From contig NZ_CP046253.1 of assembly GCF_009720145.1 (NCBI RefSeq), positions 248,001 through 312,000 of the forward strand: a DNA stretch of 64,000 nt, read 5' to 3'. Every line of letters starts with the position of its first letter. Within the stretch, counting starts at the first letter, position 1. The notes under the pieces are model-generated. The model was not told the origin of the DNA. It saw only the letters and a list, made by a program, of their open reading frames with translations, and did no database searches. Shown here piece by piece: positions 27,513 to 36,455 of the stretch. A program made the position numbers and the translations under genes. Source of the DNA: Sphingobium sp. CAP-1. GTDB lineage: Bacteria; Pseudomonadota; Alphaproteobacteria; Sphingomonadales; Sphingomonadaceae.

Positions 27513-28417
27513 CAGGCGGCTCCGTAAACCGGCTTGGCGGGCTCGCGGGTTTCCAGCAGCTTGCGGACGATCGGGTCCAGTTCGTTCGCCTCGAAACGGG
27601 CGCCCTTTTCATGGGCCGGGCTGTCGGTCCAGCCTTGCGACAGGAAAATGGTGCCACCCTTCAGCTCGAACACCTGGCCGGTCACGCCCTTCGATTGTTC
27701 CGACACCAGATAGGCCACCAGCGGTGCCATATTTTCCGGCGCGAAAACGTCGAACCCACCGTCTTTCACGTCCATGTCGAACGCACCGGTGTCGGTCATC
27801 CGGGTGCGGGCATTGGGGGCCAGCGCATTGGCGGTGATGCCCAGACGCCCTAGTTCGGCCGCCTGCACCAGTGTCAGCCCGGCGATGCCCGCCTTGGCCG
27901 TCGAATAGGCCGACTGGCCGACCGACCCCTGAAGGCCTGCGCCCGAAGTCGTGTTGATGATACGTGCATCGACGGGATTGCCTGCCTTGCTCTGCGCGCG
28001 CCAATATTCGGCGGCGTGGCGACTGGTGCAGAAATGGCCGCGCAGGTGGACGCGCAGCACCGCGTCCCATTCATCGGGTGAGCAGGTGAAGAACATGCGG
28101 TCCCGCACGAACCCGGCATTGTTGACGACAGCATGGAGCGCGCCGAAATTGTCGAGCGCCTGTTCGACCATGCGCTTGCCCGCATCCCAGTCGGCGACAT
28201 CATCGCTATTGGCGACGGCCTCACCGCCCATGGCGCGGATTTCGTCCACCACCTGCTCGGCAGCGCCCTTGGTCAGCCCGGCCTCGCCATGGGTGCCGAC
28301 GCCCAGGTCATTGACCACGACCTTGCAGCCCTCGGCCGCCAAACCCAGCGCATAGGCCTTGCCAAGGCCATTGCCCGCCCCGGTCACGATCGCAACACGT
28401 CCTTCGCAGATACCCAC
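27512..28417 (-). CDS. SDR of the peroxisomal multifunctional-enzyme type
   Basis: A 301-residue SDR with motif TGAGNGLGKAYALGLAAEG, NNAG, the catalytic TSGAGLQGSVGQSAYSTAK and a C-terminal extension of about 40 residues after the usual end. The motif and the length resemble the 17-beta-HSD4/multifunctional enzyme N-terminal domain and mycobacterial homologues such as Rv3548c, which lie in the same C/D-ring gene set. It probably oxidises a 3-hydroxyacyl-CoA. Start is GTG at 28417 with AAGGAG eight bases upstream; there is no ATG near. The stop overlaps the next start by one base. Confidence 0.84.
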   Translation of the reverse strand: MGICEGRVAIVTGAGNGLGKAYALGLAAEGCKVVVNDLGVGTHGEAGLTKGAAEQVVDEIRAMGGEAVANSDDVADWDAGKRMVEQALDNFGALHAVVNNAGFVRDRMFFTCSPDEWDAVLRVHLRGHFCTSRHAAEYWRAQSKAGNPVDARIINTTSGAGLQGSVGQSAYSTAKAGIAGLTLVQAAELGRLGITANALAPNARTRMTDTGAFDMDVKDGGFDVFAPENMAPLVAYLVSEQSKGVTGQVFELKGGTIFLSQGWTDSPAHEKGARFEANELDPIVRKLLETREPAKPVYGAA

Positions 28418-28430
28418 TTCAACTACTCCT

Positions 28431-28877
28431 TCATTCCGCCGGGACAGGGATCAGCAGATGCTGGCTAAGGTTCCCCACCAGATCGAGCAGCGAGTAATCC
28501 CGCCGCGAAAAGTGCCATTGCGTGCCTTCGCGGACGAAGGCGTCATGGTAACGGCCCGCGCAGATCGCCTGTAGGGGCAGATCGGGCGTCGCCTGGAAAA
28601 CGGTGTAATAGGAGCGGCAGGTGGCCGTACCCGCCTGCTCGTCAATCTCGACGATTGGATTGGTGATGACATGTTTGGTGCGCGGCGTGCCGCAGGGGTA
28701 GAGGCGCACATGCGCGCGCCACAGCGCCAGCATCGGGGCGGCGCCTTCGACCTCTTCGCCGCCGCCTGTCCTGATCCGCGCCCTGGCGAACAGAGCTGCT
28801 ACCGCCTCTAGATCGCCCGCGTCCATCCATTCGGCATAGAGGTAGAGCAGATTGGTGATTGCCGTGGCGCTGCTCAT
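28431..28877 (-). CDS. SnoaL-like protein
   Basis: A 148-residue NTF2-fold protein. The LLYLYAEWMDAGD and TKHVITNP segments give the Tyr...Asp and His positions of the SnoaL_4 group, and the ending YSLLDLVGNLSQHLL resembles ring-hydroxylating-dioxygenase small subunits, another family with this fold. A hydratase, dehydratase or isomerase acting in the C/D-ring route is possible. ATG at 28877 overlaps the stop of the hexapeptide-repeat gene (ATGA). Thirteen bases separate it from the SDR. Confidence 0.75.
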   Translation of the reverse strand: MSSATAITNLLYLYAEWMDAGDLEAVAALFARARIRTGGGEEVEGAAPMLALWRAHVRLYPCGTPRTKHVITNPIVEIDEQAGTATCRSYYTVFQATPDLPLQAICAGRYHDAFVREGTQWHFSRRDYSLLDLVGNLSQHLLIPVPAE

Positions 28878-29518
28878 GCCCGGCCCTCCAGTTCCGCCGC
28901 GCGCTGTTCGCGCCGGGCCGCTGTCTCTCCCGTCAGCCGCACCGCAACGGCGTCCGACCGGATACGCTGCCGGTCCGGTTCCGGCGCGGTCAGCGGTTCC
29001 ACCTCGACAATGCCGGTCAGTGCCGCGCGGGCGAGTTTCTGATACTCGCCATCGCCATCGTTGCGCCACGTCACCTGATGCGGCTCGAATGTTTTCACGA
29101 CCTTCGCCGGATTGCCCGCCACCAGGCTGCGGGGCGGTGTCTCCATATCCGACTTTACCAGGCTGAGCGCCGCCACCAGATTTTCCGGGCCGACAATCGC
29201 ATTGTCCAGGATTACGGCGTTCATGCCGATCAGGCTATTCTCGCCAATTTCACAGCCATGGATGATCGATCCATGCGCAATGGTCGCTCCCCGGCGGATG
29301 ACCGTGTCGCGTAACTGGTTGGCATGAACGGTGACACTGTCCTGAATCGAGCTGTCGCCTTCCACCACGATCCGCCCGAAATCGCCACGCAGTGATGCGC
29401 CGGGCGCGATGAAGCAGCCCGGCCCGACGATCACGTCCCCGATCAGCGACGCCAGCGGATGGACGTAGCTGGTCGGGTCGACCACGGGAACGATCCCCTG
29501 ATAGGCGTAGCAGGGCAT
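28874..29518 (-). CDS. Gamma-carbonic-anhydrase-like hexapeptide protein (PaaY-like)
   Basis: A 214-residue left-handed beta-helix protein. Hexapeptide repeats run through LIGDVIVGPGCFIAPGASLRGDFGRIVVEGDSSIQDSVTVHAN, with metal-ligand histidines in HANQ and HGSIIHGCEIGE. The family includes archaeal gamma carbonic anhydrase and PaaY, a thioesterase of phenylacetate catabolism that rescues stalled CoA esters. In an operon full of CoA esters a thioesterase role is attractive, but this is inference. Start ATG 29518 begins the conserved MPCYAYQGIVPVVDP; the frame open further upstream is within fadA6's shadow and not needed. Confidence 0.82.
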   Translation of the reverse strand: MPCYAYQGIVPVVDPTSYVHPLASLIGDVIVGPGCFIAPGASLRGDFGRIVVEGDSSIQDSVTVHANQLRDTVIRRGATIAHGSIIHGCEIGENSLIGMNAVILDNAIVGPENLVAALSLVKSDMETPPRSLVAGNPAKVVKTFEPHQVTWRNDGDGEYQKLARAALTGIVEVEPLTAPEPDRQRIRSDAVAVRLTGETAARREQRAAELEGRA

Positions 29519-29534
29519 GGGCGCGACCTTCCGC

Positions 29535-30686
29535 TTACAGCCGTTCGATGATGGTGACGTTGGCCTGGCCGCCGCCTTCGCACATGGTTTGCAGGCCGTA
29601 GCGCCCGCCCGTGCGCTCCAGTGCATTCAGCATCGTGGTCATCAACCGGGCGCCGGTCGCGCCGATCGGATGGCCCAGCGCAATCGCGCCGCCCTGCACA
29701 TTCACCTTCTCATGCGGGATATCGAGTTCCTTCATCCACGCCATGGTGACGCTGGCAAAGGCCTCGTTGCACTCGAACAGGTCGATGTCGGCGATGCTCA
29801 TGCCCGCCTTCTTCAGCGCATATTGGGTGGCCGGGATCGGGCCGGTCAGCATCCATACCGGATTGGCGGCGCGAACCGACAGATGATGGATGCGGGCGCG
29901 AGGCTTGAGGCCATGCTCCTTCACCGCCCTTTCGCTGGCGATCAGCAGGGCCGCCGCCGCGTCGCAATTCTGGCTGGCGACGCCCGCAGTGATGACACCG
30001 CCCTCATTGACCGGTTTCAGTCCCGCCAGCCCTTCCAGCGTCGTCGTGGGCCGGATCGTCTCATCCTTGTCCAGCCCTTCCAGCGGCGCGACTTCCTTAT
30101 CGAACCAGCCATTGTCCCATGCGGCCTGTGCGCGCTGGTGGCTGGCAAGGCTGAACGCCTCCATCGCCTCGCGGCTGATGCCCCATTTGTCGGCGATCAT
30201 CTCGGCCGATCGGATCTGGTTCACTTCCTCGTCGCCATAGCGCGCGTCCCAGCCCTTGGCGCCGATGAACGGGCTTTCGAAACCATATTGGGCGCCCGCG
30301 ATCATGGCGGCCATGATCGGGATGCGGTTCATCGCCTGACTGCCGCCCGCAACGACCAGATCCTGCGTGCCGCTCATCACGCCCTGCGCGGCGAAATGCA
30401 CCGCCTGCTGGCTGGACCCGCACTGGCGATCCACGGTGACGCCCGGCACTTCTTCGGGCAGGCCCGCGACCAGCCAGGCGGTGCGGCCGATATCGCCCGC
30501 CTGACCGCCGATCGTCTCGGTGCAGCCCCACACCACATCCTCGACCTGCGCCGGGTCGATGCCGGTGCGCTGCATCAGCGCCTTAATGGGATGCGCGCCC
30601 AGATCCGCCGGATGGACGTGGGCAAGGCTCCCTTTCTTGCGACCGACAGGCGTGCGGACGGCATCGATGATATAGGCTTCAGGCAT
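29535..30686 (-). CDS. fadA6: Thiolase of the HIP pathway
   Basis: A 383-residue thiolase. The catalytic cysteine is in VTVDRQCGSSQQAVHFAA, NEAFASV is the loop, the histidine is in GGAIALGHPIGATGARL and the second cysteine in LQTMCEGGGQANVTIIERL. The start EAYIIDAVRTPVG, the EEVPGVTVDRQCGSSQQA segment and the C terminus closely resemble mycobacterial FadA6, which cleaves the 3-keto CoA ester made after C-ring opening (MeDODA-CoA family). ATG at 30686 is chosen because conserved sequence begins there; a longer start at 30704 is possible. The start overlaps the upstream acyl-CoA dehydrogenase by eight bases. Confidence 0.9.
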   Translation of the reverse strand: MPEAYIIDAVRTPVGRKKGSLAHVHPADLGAHPIKALMQRTGIDPAQVEDVVWGCTETIGGQAGDIGRTAWLVAGLPEEVPGVTVDRQCGSSQQAVHFAAQGVMSGTQDLVVAGGSQAMNRIPIMAAMIAGAQYGFESPFIGAKGWDARYGDEEVNQIRSAEMIADKWGISREAMEAFSLASHQRAQAAWDNGWFDKEVAPLEGLDKDETIRPTTTLEGLAGLKPVNEGGVITAGVASQNCDAAAALLIASERAVKEHGLKPRARIHHLSVRAANPVWMLTGPIPATQYALKKAGMSIADIDLFECNEAFASVTMAWMKELDIPHEKVNVQGGAIALGHPIGATGARLMTTMLNALERTGGRYGLQTMCEGGGQANVTIIERL

Positions 30687-31713
30687 GGTCGCTCTCACGT
30701 GCAAAGGTCTGGTCGGGGCCGGCGGGCTGGTTGAACAGCCGGTCGGCGATACGGGCGCGGTGGAAGGCGGGGGTGCCCCAGCTCTGGGTCAGCGCCAGCG
30801 CGCGTTTCAGGAACAGATGGACATCGACTTCCCAGCTATAGCCCATCGCGCCATGCACCTGGATGGAGGCGCGGGCGGCCTTGTCGGCGGCTTCCAGCGC
30901 AACCAGCTTCGCATGGCTGACGCGGGCGCGGGCCTGCGCGTCGCGATGGCCGATGTCGGCGGCGGCGGCCATGACGACCGGCCGCGCGAACTCGATCGCC
31001 ACCTGCGCGGAGGCCAGGTGATGCTTCACCGCCTGATAGCTGCCGATCGGCTTGCCGAACTGCTGCCGGTCCTTGGCATAGTCGACCGCCAGATCGACGG
31101 CGCGCTGCGCCAGGCCAAGGCCCATGGCGGCATTGAATACCGATGCCCGGTCCAGCGCCAGATCCCAGTCCGCCCCTTTACCGAGTGAAGTGGCGTTCGC
31201 CTTGTTCCATTCCACCCTGAACAGGCGGCGGAAGGGGTCGATGCTCGACTGCGCCACCAGCGTCACCTGATCGGGCGTGGCCAGGAACGCCTCGCCGCCA
31301 TCATGCAGGATGATCGCTGCTGCGCTGTCGGCGTTGGCGACAAAGGGATTGAGTGGATGCGCAATCGCAATGGCCGCCATCGGATCGCCCAGCAGTTCAT
31401 GCTCCGGCGCAAGGCTCGCCAGCATCGGCGCGGCGACACCCGCGCTTTCCACCAGCGGTTCGGGCAGGGCGACATAGCCCGCTTCCTGCGCGATCAGGGC
31501 GAAATCGACTTCGGACAGGCCGATGCCGCCCGCGCTTTCGGGCAGCAGCACCAGCGTCAGCCCGGTTTCCACGATCGATGCCCAGCGGGCCGGATCGATG
31601 GCCTGCCCGGCTTCCATCATCTTGCGCCAATGGTCCGGCGTGCAACTGTCCGCGAACAGCGACCGCGCCGTTTCCGCGAACATCAACTGTTCTTCGTTGA
31701 GGGTGAAATCCAT
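30679..31713 (-). CDS. Acyl-CoA dehydrogenase, small (partner) type
   Basis: A 344-residue acyl-CoA dehydrogenase family protein. The N-terminal MDFTLNEEQLMFAETARSLF and the C-terminal IQVHGAMGYSWEVDVHLFLKRA are seen, but the large-subunit FAD loop is absent. It directly follows the large subunit at 31729-32883, separated by 15 bases, which fits a heteromeric (alpha2beta2) enzyme as known for steroid-specific dehydrogenases of mycobacteria. GGAG lies nine bases before ATG 31713. The ending overlaps fadA6. Confidence 0.85.
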   Translation of the reverse strand: MDFTLNEEQLMFAETARSLFADSCTPDHWRKMMEAGQAIDPARWASIVETGLTLVLLPESAGGIGLSEVDFALIAQEAGYVALPEPLVESAGVAAPMLASLAPEHELLGDPMAAIAIAHPLNPFVANADSAAAIILHDGGEAFLATPDQVTLVAQSSIDPFRRLFRVEWNKANATSLGKGADWDLALDRASVFNAAMGLGLAQRAVDLAVDYAKDRQQFGKPIGSYQAVKHHLASAQVAIEFARPVVMAAAADIGHRDAQARARVSHAKLVALEAADKAARASIQVHGAMGYSWEVDVHLFLKRALALTQSWGTPAFHRARIADRLFNQPAGPDQTFARESDHA

Positions 31714-31728
31714 GGCTCTTGCTCCCCC

Positions 31729-32883
31729 TCAGCGCGGCAGGCCGAGCATCCGCTCGGCAATGATGTTGCGCTGGATCTCGTTCGATCCGGCATAGATCGG
31801 CCCGGCGAGCGCGAAGATATAGTCGTCGATCCAGTCCACCGGGGCGGCGTCGGGCGCATCGTGCGTCAGCTCCGCGACCGGCCCCAATATGGCGAGCGCG
31901 GTCTGCGTCAGATGGATGTCCAGTTCCGACCAGAAAATCTTGTTGGTGCTGGCTTCCGGTCCGATCTTCGCGCCCGCCATCAACCGCGAAGCGGTCTGGT
32001 AGATGTTGAGCGCATAGGCGTCGGCATTCATGTGCGCGCGCACCACATCGGCTTCCAGCGCGGGGTCGGCGCTATTTTTATGCGCGGTCCATAGTTCCGC
32101 CAGCTTCTTGGCCGCCACCTGATAACGGGCAGGGGAACGCAGCATCAGCCCGCGTTCGAAGCCCGCCGTCGCCATGCAGATATGCCAGCCCTGACCTTCG
32201 TCGCCCAGCCGGTTGAAGGCAGGCACGCGGACATTTTCCAGGAAGATTTCGGCAAACCCGACATGGCCGTTGATCTTCTTGATCGCGTTGACCGTAACGC
32301 CCGGCGCATCGAGCGGGAAGAAGATCAGGCTCAGCCCCTTGTGCCGTTCCGTCCCCGGCGTGCGGAACAGGCCGAACGCCCAGTCGGCGAACACCGCGCG
32401 GCTCGACCAGATTTTGTGACCGTTCAACACATAATCGTCGCCATCCTGAACACAGGTCGCGCGCACGCCCGCCAGATCGGACCCCGCCTGCGGTTCGGAC
32501 CAGGCCTGCGCCCAGATTTCCTCGCCGCTCGCCATGCTGGGCAGGAAGCGCTGCTTCTGCTCATGGGTGCCGAACTCGATGAGTGTCGGGCCGAGCAGGA
32601 AGATGCCGTTCTGGTTGACTCGCCCCGGCGCCCCGGCGCGATAATATTCTTCTTCAAAGATCAGCCACTGGATCAGGTCGAGGCCGCGCCCGCCATATTC
32701 GACCGGCCATGTCACCATGCCCCAGTCGCCGGACTTCAGCGTCTTTTCCCATTGACGATGCGCCTCGAACCCTTCGCGGGTCGCATCGAAATGCTCCAGC
32801 GGTTGGGCGGGCACATGGGCCGTCAGCCATGCGCGGACTTCGGCCCGAAAGGCCTGTTGCTCAGGAGTATAGGTCAGGTCCAT
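31729..32883 (-). CDS. Acyl-CoA dehydrogenase, large (FAD-binding) type
   Basis: A 384-residue acyl-CoA dehydrogenase. The segment QAWSEPQAGSDLAGV binds flavin and substrate, and PIYAGSNEIQRNIIAERMLGLPR closes the protein. The start ATG 32883 begins MDLTYTPEQQAFRAEV; a longer frame upstream lies inside the enoyl-CoA hydratase. Overlaps the preceding stop by one base (TGATG). With the next gene it likely forms one heteromeric enzyme acting on a C/D-ring CoA ester such as those handled by mycobacterial FadE31-33. Confidence 0.87.
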   Translation of the reverse strand: MDLTYTPEQQAFRAEVRAWLTAHVPAQPLEHFDATREGFEAHRQWEKTLKSGDWGMVTWPVEYGGRGLDLIQWLIFEEEYYRAGAPGRVNQNGIFLLGPTLIEFGTHEQKQRFLPSMASGEEIWAQAWSEPQAGSDLAGVRATCVQDGDDYVLNGHKIWSSRAVFADWAFGLFRTPGTERHKGLSLIFFPLDAPGVTVNAIKKINGHVGFAEIFLENVRVPAFNRLGDEGQGWHICMATAGFERGLMLRSPARYQVAAKKLAELWTAHKNSADPALEADVVRAHMNADAYALNIYQTASRLMAGAKIGPEASTNKIFWSELDIHLTQTALAILGPVAELTHDAPDAAPVDWIDDYIFALAGPIYAGSNEIQRNIIAERMLGLPR

Positions 32884-33632
32884 CAGAACTTCGCCGTGCC
32901 TTTCCCTTCGGCGAAGGCGTCGCGCGCCTTCTGGCTGTCTTCGTGCATATACATTTCGAGCGTGAAGCCCTGTTCGACGCGATAATGGGCCGATGGATCG
33001 GTCGGCTCGATCAGGTTCAGCGCCTGCTTGGCAATCACCAGCGCCGCCCGGCTCTTGGACGCGATGACCTCGCAAAAGGCATAGGCTTCATCCTTCAGCC
33101 GCTCCAGCGGTACCACCTTGTGGACCGATCCGTGCCGGTGCGCGTCCTCCACGGAGATGCGGCCGCCGGTGAAGAAATTCGCCCGCACCATCTGCACCGG
33201 CAGCATCCGGCTCATGAAGGCCGCGCCGCCCATCGCGCCGCGATCGATTTCGGGCAGCGAGAAATAGGCGCCTTCCGCCGCAATCAACGCATCACATGCG
33301 CCAGCAATGTTGACGCCCCCCCCGATCACGAAGCCGTGCAGCGCGCCGACCACCGGGATCGCGCATTCGCGGATCGCCTTGAAGGTCAGATAATTATCCT
33401 TGTTCAGCTTGGCGATGCGTTCGGGATGGGCGGCCATCTCCTTGATATCGACCCCGCCGCAGAAACCGCGCCCTTCCGCCCGGATCAGGATGCAGCGCAC
33501 ATCCTCATTCGCGGCGGCCTCGTAAACCAGCGCCGGAATCGACTCCCAGCCCTTGGTGTCGAAAGCGTTGACCGGCGGATGATCGAACAGGATCTCCGCG
33601 ATCCGGTCCTTGACGGTGAGCGTAATCGGCAT
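32883..33632 (-). CDS. Enoyl-CoA hydratase/isomerase family protein
   Basis: A 249-residue crotonase-fold protein. Oxyanion-hole segments are GRGFCGGVDIKEM (residues about 63-75) and GALHGFVIGGGVNIAGACD. The usual second catalytic glutamate is replaced by a short LPEIDRGAMGG. GAGGAGAGG precedes ATG 33632. It sits between ipdC and the acyl-CoA dehydrogenase pair, so hydration of the double bond made by that pair is likely. It is clearly different from the echA20-like protein two genes upstream. Confidence 0.87.
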   Translation of the reverse strand: MPITLTVKDRIAEILFDHPPVNAFDTKGWESIPALVYEAAANEDVRCILIRAEGRGFCGGVDIKEMAAHPERIAKLNKDNYLTFKAIRECAIPVVGALHGFVIGGGVNIAGACDALIAAEGAYFSLPEIDRGAMGGAAFMSRMLPVQMVRANFFTGGRISVEDAHRHGSVHKVVPLERLKDEAYAFCEVIASKSRAALVIAKQALNLIEPTDPSAHYRVEQGFTLEMYMHEDSQKARDAFAEGKGTAKF

Positions 33633-33646
33633 CTTCTTCCCTCTCC

Positions 33647-34735
33647 TCAGGCCGCAGGCGCGGCTTCGCGGCCCATCGCCGCCAGCACGCCCAGCCGCTC
33701 ATGTGCTTCGGCCACGATCCGGTCGACCAGTTGCTGGCAAGTCGGTATTTCACCAATGCGCCCGCCCACCACGCCGGTCGCCATCACGCCATGTTCGATA
33801 TCGCCATCGACCACCGCCTTCTGGATCAGCATCGGCATGGTCGCGGCCATCATCGCCTGCTTCAGGGGCATGGCGCCGTGCGCGGTCATGCCGCGCGCCG
33901 ACTTGATGAGGCCGATCCAGCTCGCACCGGTCTGCTTTTTCATGGCAAGGCTCGCCTCGATCGCGCGCAGCCACATGCCCAACTGCCCCGACTTCTCGAT
34001 CCGGTCCATCAGCTTGGTGCGGACCATGCGCTGGGGGATGCCGTCCAGCTTGGTCGTCACGACGATGCGGTCGGTCGAGGCTTTCAGATATTCCGCCTTG
34101 GCGCTGTCGGGCACCGGGCTTTCCTTCGTCAGCAGGAAGCGGGTGCCCATGGCGATCCCCACCGCGCCATAGGCCAGCGCCGCCGCCAGCCCGCGCCCGT
34201 CGGCAAAGCCGCCGCTGGCGATCACCGGCACCTTCACCGCGTCCAGCACCTGCGGCAGCAGCACGGTGGTCGCGACCGATCCGGTATGGCCGCCGCCTTC
34301 GCCGCCCTGCACATTGACCATGTCGACGCCCAGTTCGACCATCTTCTGCGCATGTTTGACCGCGCCCACGGTCGGCACGCACAATATGCCCGCATCCTTG
34401 AAACGCCCGATCATCTTCGCATTCGGCCCGCGTCCAAAGCTGACCGCCCGCACCTGATCCTTGTTGGCGAGGATCAGTTCGACAATATGGTCGGCACCGG
34501 GCTGGAACATGTGAAAATTGACGCCGAAGGGCTTGTCCGTACCCTGTCGCACGGCCAGAATCTTCGCGCGCGCCTCATCCGGTGTCATCACCGCCGCGCC
34601 GAGGAAGCCGAACGCCCCGGCATTGCAGGAGCCGATCACCAGCGAGGGTTCGGCTACCCATCCCATCGCGGTCTGGATGATCGGCCAGCGGCAGCCCAGC
34701 CGCTCGGTCATGATCGTGTGCAGCGGTTCGCCCAT
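33647..34735 (-). CDS. ipdC: IpdC-like FMN oxidoreductase of C/D-ring degradation
   Basis: A 362-residue TIM-barrel FMN protein of the nitronate monooxygenase family. Markers: RLGCRWPIIQTAMGWVAEPSLV, VQGGEGGGHTGSVATTVLLP with the active-site histidine, VIASGGFADGRGLAAALAYGA and MGTRFLLTKESPVPDSAKAEY. The position beside echA20 and ipdAB matches the mycobacterial order, where IpdC helps prepare the C-ring ketone (forming the HIEC-CoA enone) for hydrolytic opening. Start at 34735 overlaps the echA20 stop by one base. Confidence 0.87.
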   Translation of the reverse strand: MGEPLHTIMTERLGCRWPIIQTAMGWVAEPSLVIGSCNAGAFGFLGAAVMTPDEARAKILAVRQGTDKPFGVNFHMFQPGADHIVELILANKDQVRAVSFGRGPNAKMIGRFKDAGILCVPTVGAVKHAQKMVELGVDMVNVQGGEGGGHTGSVATTVLLPQVLDAVKVPVIASGGFADGRGLAAALAYGAVGIAMGTRFLLTKESPVPDSAKAEYLKASTDRIVVTTKLDGIPQRMVRTKLMDRIEKSGQLGMWLRAIEASLAMKKQTGASWIGLIKSARGMTAHGAMPLKQAMMAATMPMLIQKAVVDGDIEHGVMATGVVGGRIGEIPTCQQLVDRIVAEAHERLGVLAAMGREAAPAA

Positions 34736-35640
34736 CAGCCTTCGCCCGCCTCTTTCTTGTTCGCGGCGGCCATTGCCTTGGCGTCGAGGCCGGCAATCGA
34801 GCTGCCCTGGGTCAGGTCGTTCTGCGCATGGGCGAAATGGTGCATATGATATTGCGCTTCCATCGCGTTGCGCTTGCCCATCAGTTCCTCGACATGGTTG
34901 ATCGCCTGCTTGGTCAGCCAGTTGCCAAGGCGCGGCTGGGCAACCAGCTTGGCCGCCATCGTCGCCACCGTCTCGCGCAGCGCCTCGCGCGACACGACCT
35001 TGTTCACCATGCCGAATTGCTCGGCGCGCTGCGCGCTCATCCGCTCGCCCAGCAGCAGAAATTCCTTGGCGACGCGGGGCGGCAGCTCATAGGCGTGCGC
35101 GAAATATTCGACGCCCGGAATGCCCATGCGATTCACAGGGTCTTGGAAGAAGGCGTCGTCGCTCGCCACGATCAGGTCGCACACCCATGCCAGCATCAGC
35201 CCGCCCGCGACGCAGGCGCCCTGCACCATGGCGATGGTCGGCTTTGCCATATCGCGCCAGCGCCGGCACATGCCGACATATTGTTCCTTCTCACGGGTAT
35301 AGAGCAGTTCGGCCGCCGGCTTGTTGACATGGGGCGGCACCATCAGCCGGTTGTCGAAATGCTTGTGCAGATCGCGTCCCGGCGTGCCGATGTCATGGCC
35401 GGCGGAGAAATGCTTGCCGTTACCGCCCAGCACGATGCAACGGACTTCATCGTCATTCGTCGCCTTGATGAAGGCGTCGTCGAGCGCGTAGGTCATCTGG
35501 CCATTCTGGGCGTTATTAAAGCCCGGACGGTTCAGCATGATCCATGCGACATGGTCGATCACCTCATAGGTGACCGGCTCGTCGGTTTCGTAAACAATGT
35601 CGACCTGTTGCGGTTCGACCAGGCGATCGGCTTCGTTCAT
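34735..35640 (-). CDS. echA20: EchA20-like crotonase: hydrolytic D-ring opening
   Basis: A 301-residue crotonase-fold protein. The N-terminal NEADRLVEPQQVDIVYETDEPVTYEVIDHVAW precedes the fold; GKHFSAGHDIGTPGRD is the first oxyanion segment and MVQGACVAGGLMLAWVCDLIVASDDAFF the second. Placement next to ipdA, ipdB and ipdC and the HDIG region are as in EchA20, which hydrolyses ring D of the indanedione-type CoA ester in mycobacteria. ATG 35640 starts two bases after the ipdB stop; a longer frame reaching 35697 lies inside ipdB. Confidence 0.86.
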   Translation of the reverse strand: MNEADRLVEPQQVDIVYETDEPVTYEVIDHVAWIMLNRPGFNNAQNGQMTYALDDAFIKATNDDEVRCIVLGGNGKHFSAGHDIGTPGRDLHKHFDNRLMVPPHVNKPAAELLYTREKEQYVGMCRRWRDMAKPTIAMVQGACVAGGLMLAWVCDLIVASDDAFFQDPVNRMGIPGVEYFAHAYELPPRVAKEFLLLGERMSAQRAEQFGMVNKVVSREALRETVATMAAKLVAQPRLGNWLTKQAINHVEELMGKRNAMEAQYHMHHFAHAQNDLTQGSSIAGLDAKAMAAANKKEAGEG

Positions 35641-35641
35641 G

Positions 35642-36439
35642 TCAGGCAGCCCTTCTGTCGCCGGCCGGGTTATCCTTGAACACTGTGGCGCGGACATTGT
35701 TGGGATCGATCTGCGCGATGATCGACAGTTGCTCGGCCGTGGGCGCGGGCGTGGTCGGGATATCGTCGGCGATCCTGGCGAGCGGGAAGCCGGTATTGTC
35801 CTGCACTTCCTCGAACGTGACGCCAGGGTGCAGCGAAATAACGCGGACCTGATGATCCGGGCCGCCGAAATCCATCACGCACAGGTTGGTGATGATGCGG
35901 CGCAGGTCCAGTCCCACGGGCGGCTTCCCGTTGCGATAGCGCGCCGGATTATAACCCGCCATGCACACGAAATCGACTTCACCTTCCACGAAGGCCCGCT
36001 TGTTGTGGCTGGGAAAGAAGAAGCTGTTGGGATGGCTGATCGAATTGCCCGGAAAACCGCGCGCGCCCAGCATCGCGGCCTTGGGCTTCTGATGATCGCC
36101 GATCACGCTGATGTTCGCCTGACCATAGCGATCAAACTGCACCGGTCCGACCAGCGCATGGCGGCGACCGCTCCACAGCGCGGAAAAGACGCGGTCATAA
36201 TTGGCGATGCCCTCGAACTCCGGCTCGGCGGCGCGCTTGCCGGGGCCGACCGGTTCGCTGGTGTAGAAACATTCGCCATCGGTGGTCTGGATCGCGGGCG
36301 CGAAGCTCAGCTTGGCGAGGCCCGCGCCGATGCGGGGCAGGGGACCGATGCCGGTCGCCATTACCTCTCCATCGTCGCGCCACACCTCGGCACAGGCGGC
36401 GATGACCAGTTCGGCGAGCGAATAGGAAATGTCAGTCAT
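35642..36439 (-). CDS. ipdB: IpdB, beta subunit of the C-ring opening CoA-transferase-family hydrolase
   Basis: A 265-residue class I CoA-transferase-fold protein. MTDISYSLAELVIAACAEVWRDDGEVMATGIGPLPRIGAGLAK is the glycine-rich N terminus, FSALWSGRRHALVGPVQFDRYGQANIS and the FDSRPGVTFEEV-like C-terminal ITNLCVMDF are family features. With IpdA it forms the complex which in Mycobacterium hydrolyses the C ring of COCHEA-CoA. ATG at 36439 has only a poor ribosome site but follows ipdA after 16 bases and is the only ATG near the family start. Confidence 0.88.
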   Translation of the reverse strand: MTDISYSLAELVIAACAEVWRDDGEVMATGIGPLPRIGAGLAKLSFAPAIQTTDGECFYTSEPVGPGKRAAEPEFEGIANYDRVFSALWSGRRHALVGPVQFDRYGQANISVIGDHQKPKAAMLGARGFPGNSISHPNSFFFPSHNKRAFVEGEVDFVCMAGYNPARYRNGKPPVGLDLRRIITNLCVMDFGGPDHQVRVISLHPGVTFEEVQDNTGFPLARIADDIPTTPAPTAEQLSIIAQIDPNNVRATVFKDNPAGDRRAA

Positions 36440-36455
36440 GGTTCGACGTTCTCGC

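Noticed and set aside
29517..30734. A 405-codon plus-strand open frame opposite fadA6
   Set aside because: Histidine- and arginine-rich shadow of the thiolase without any domain.
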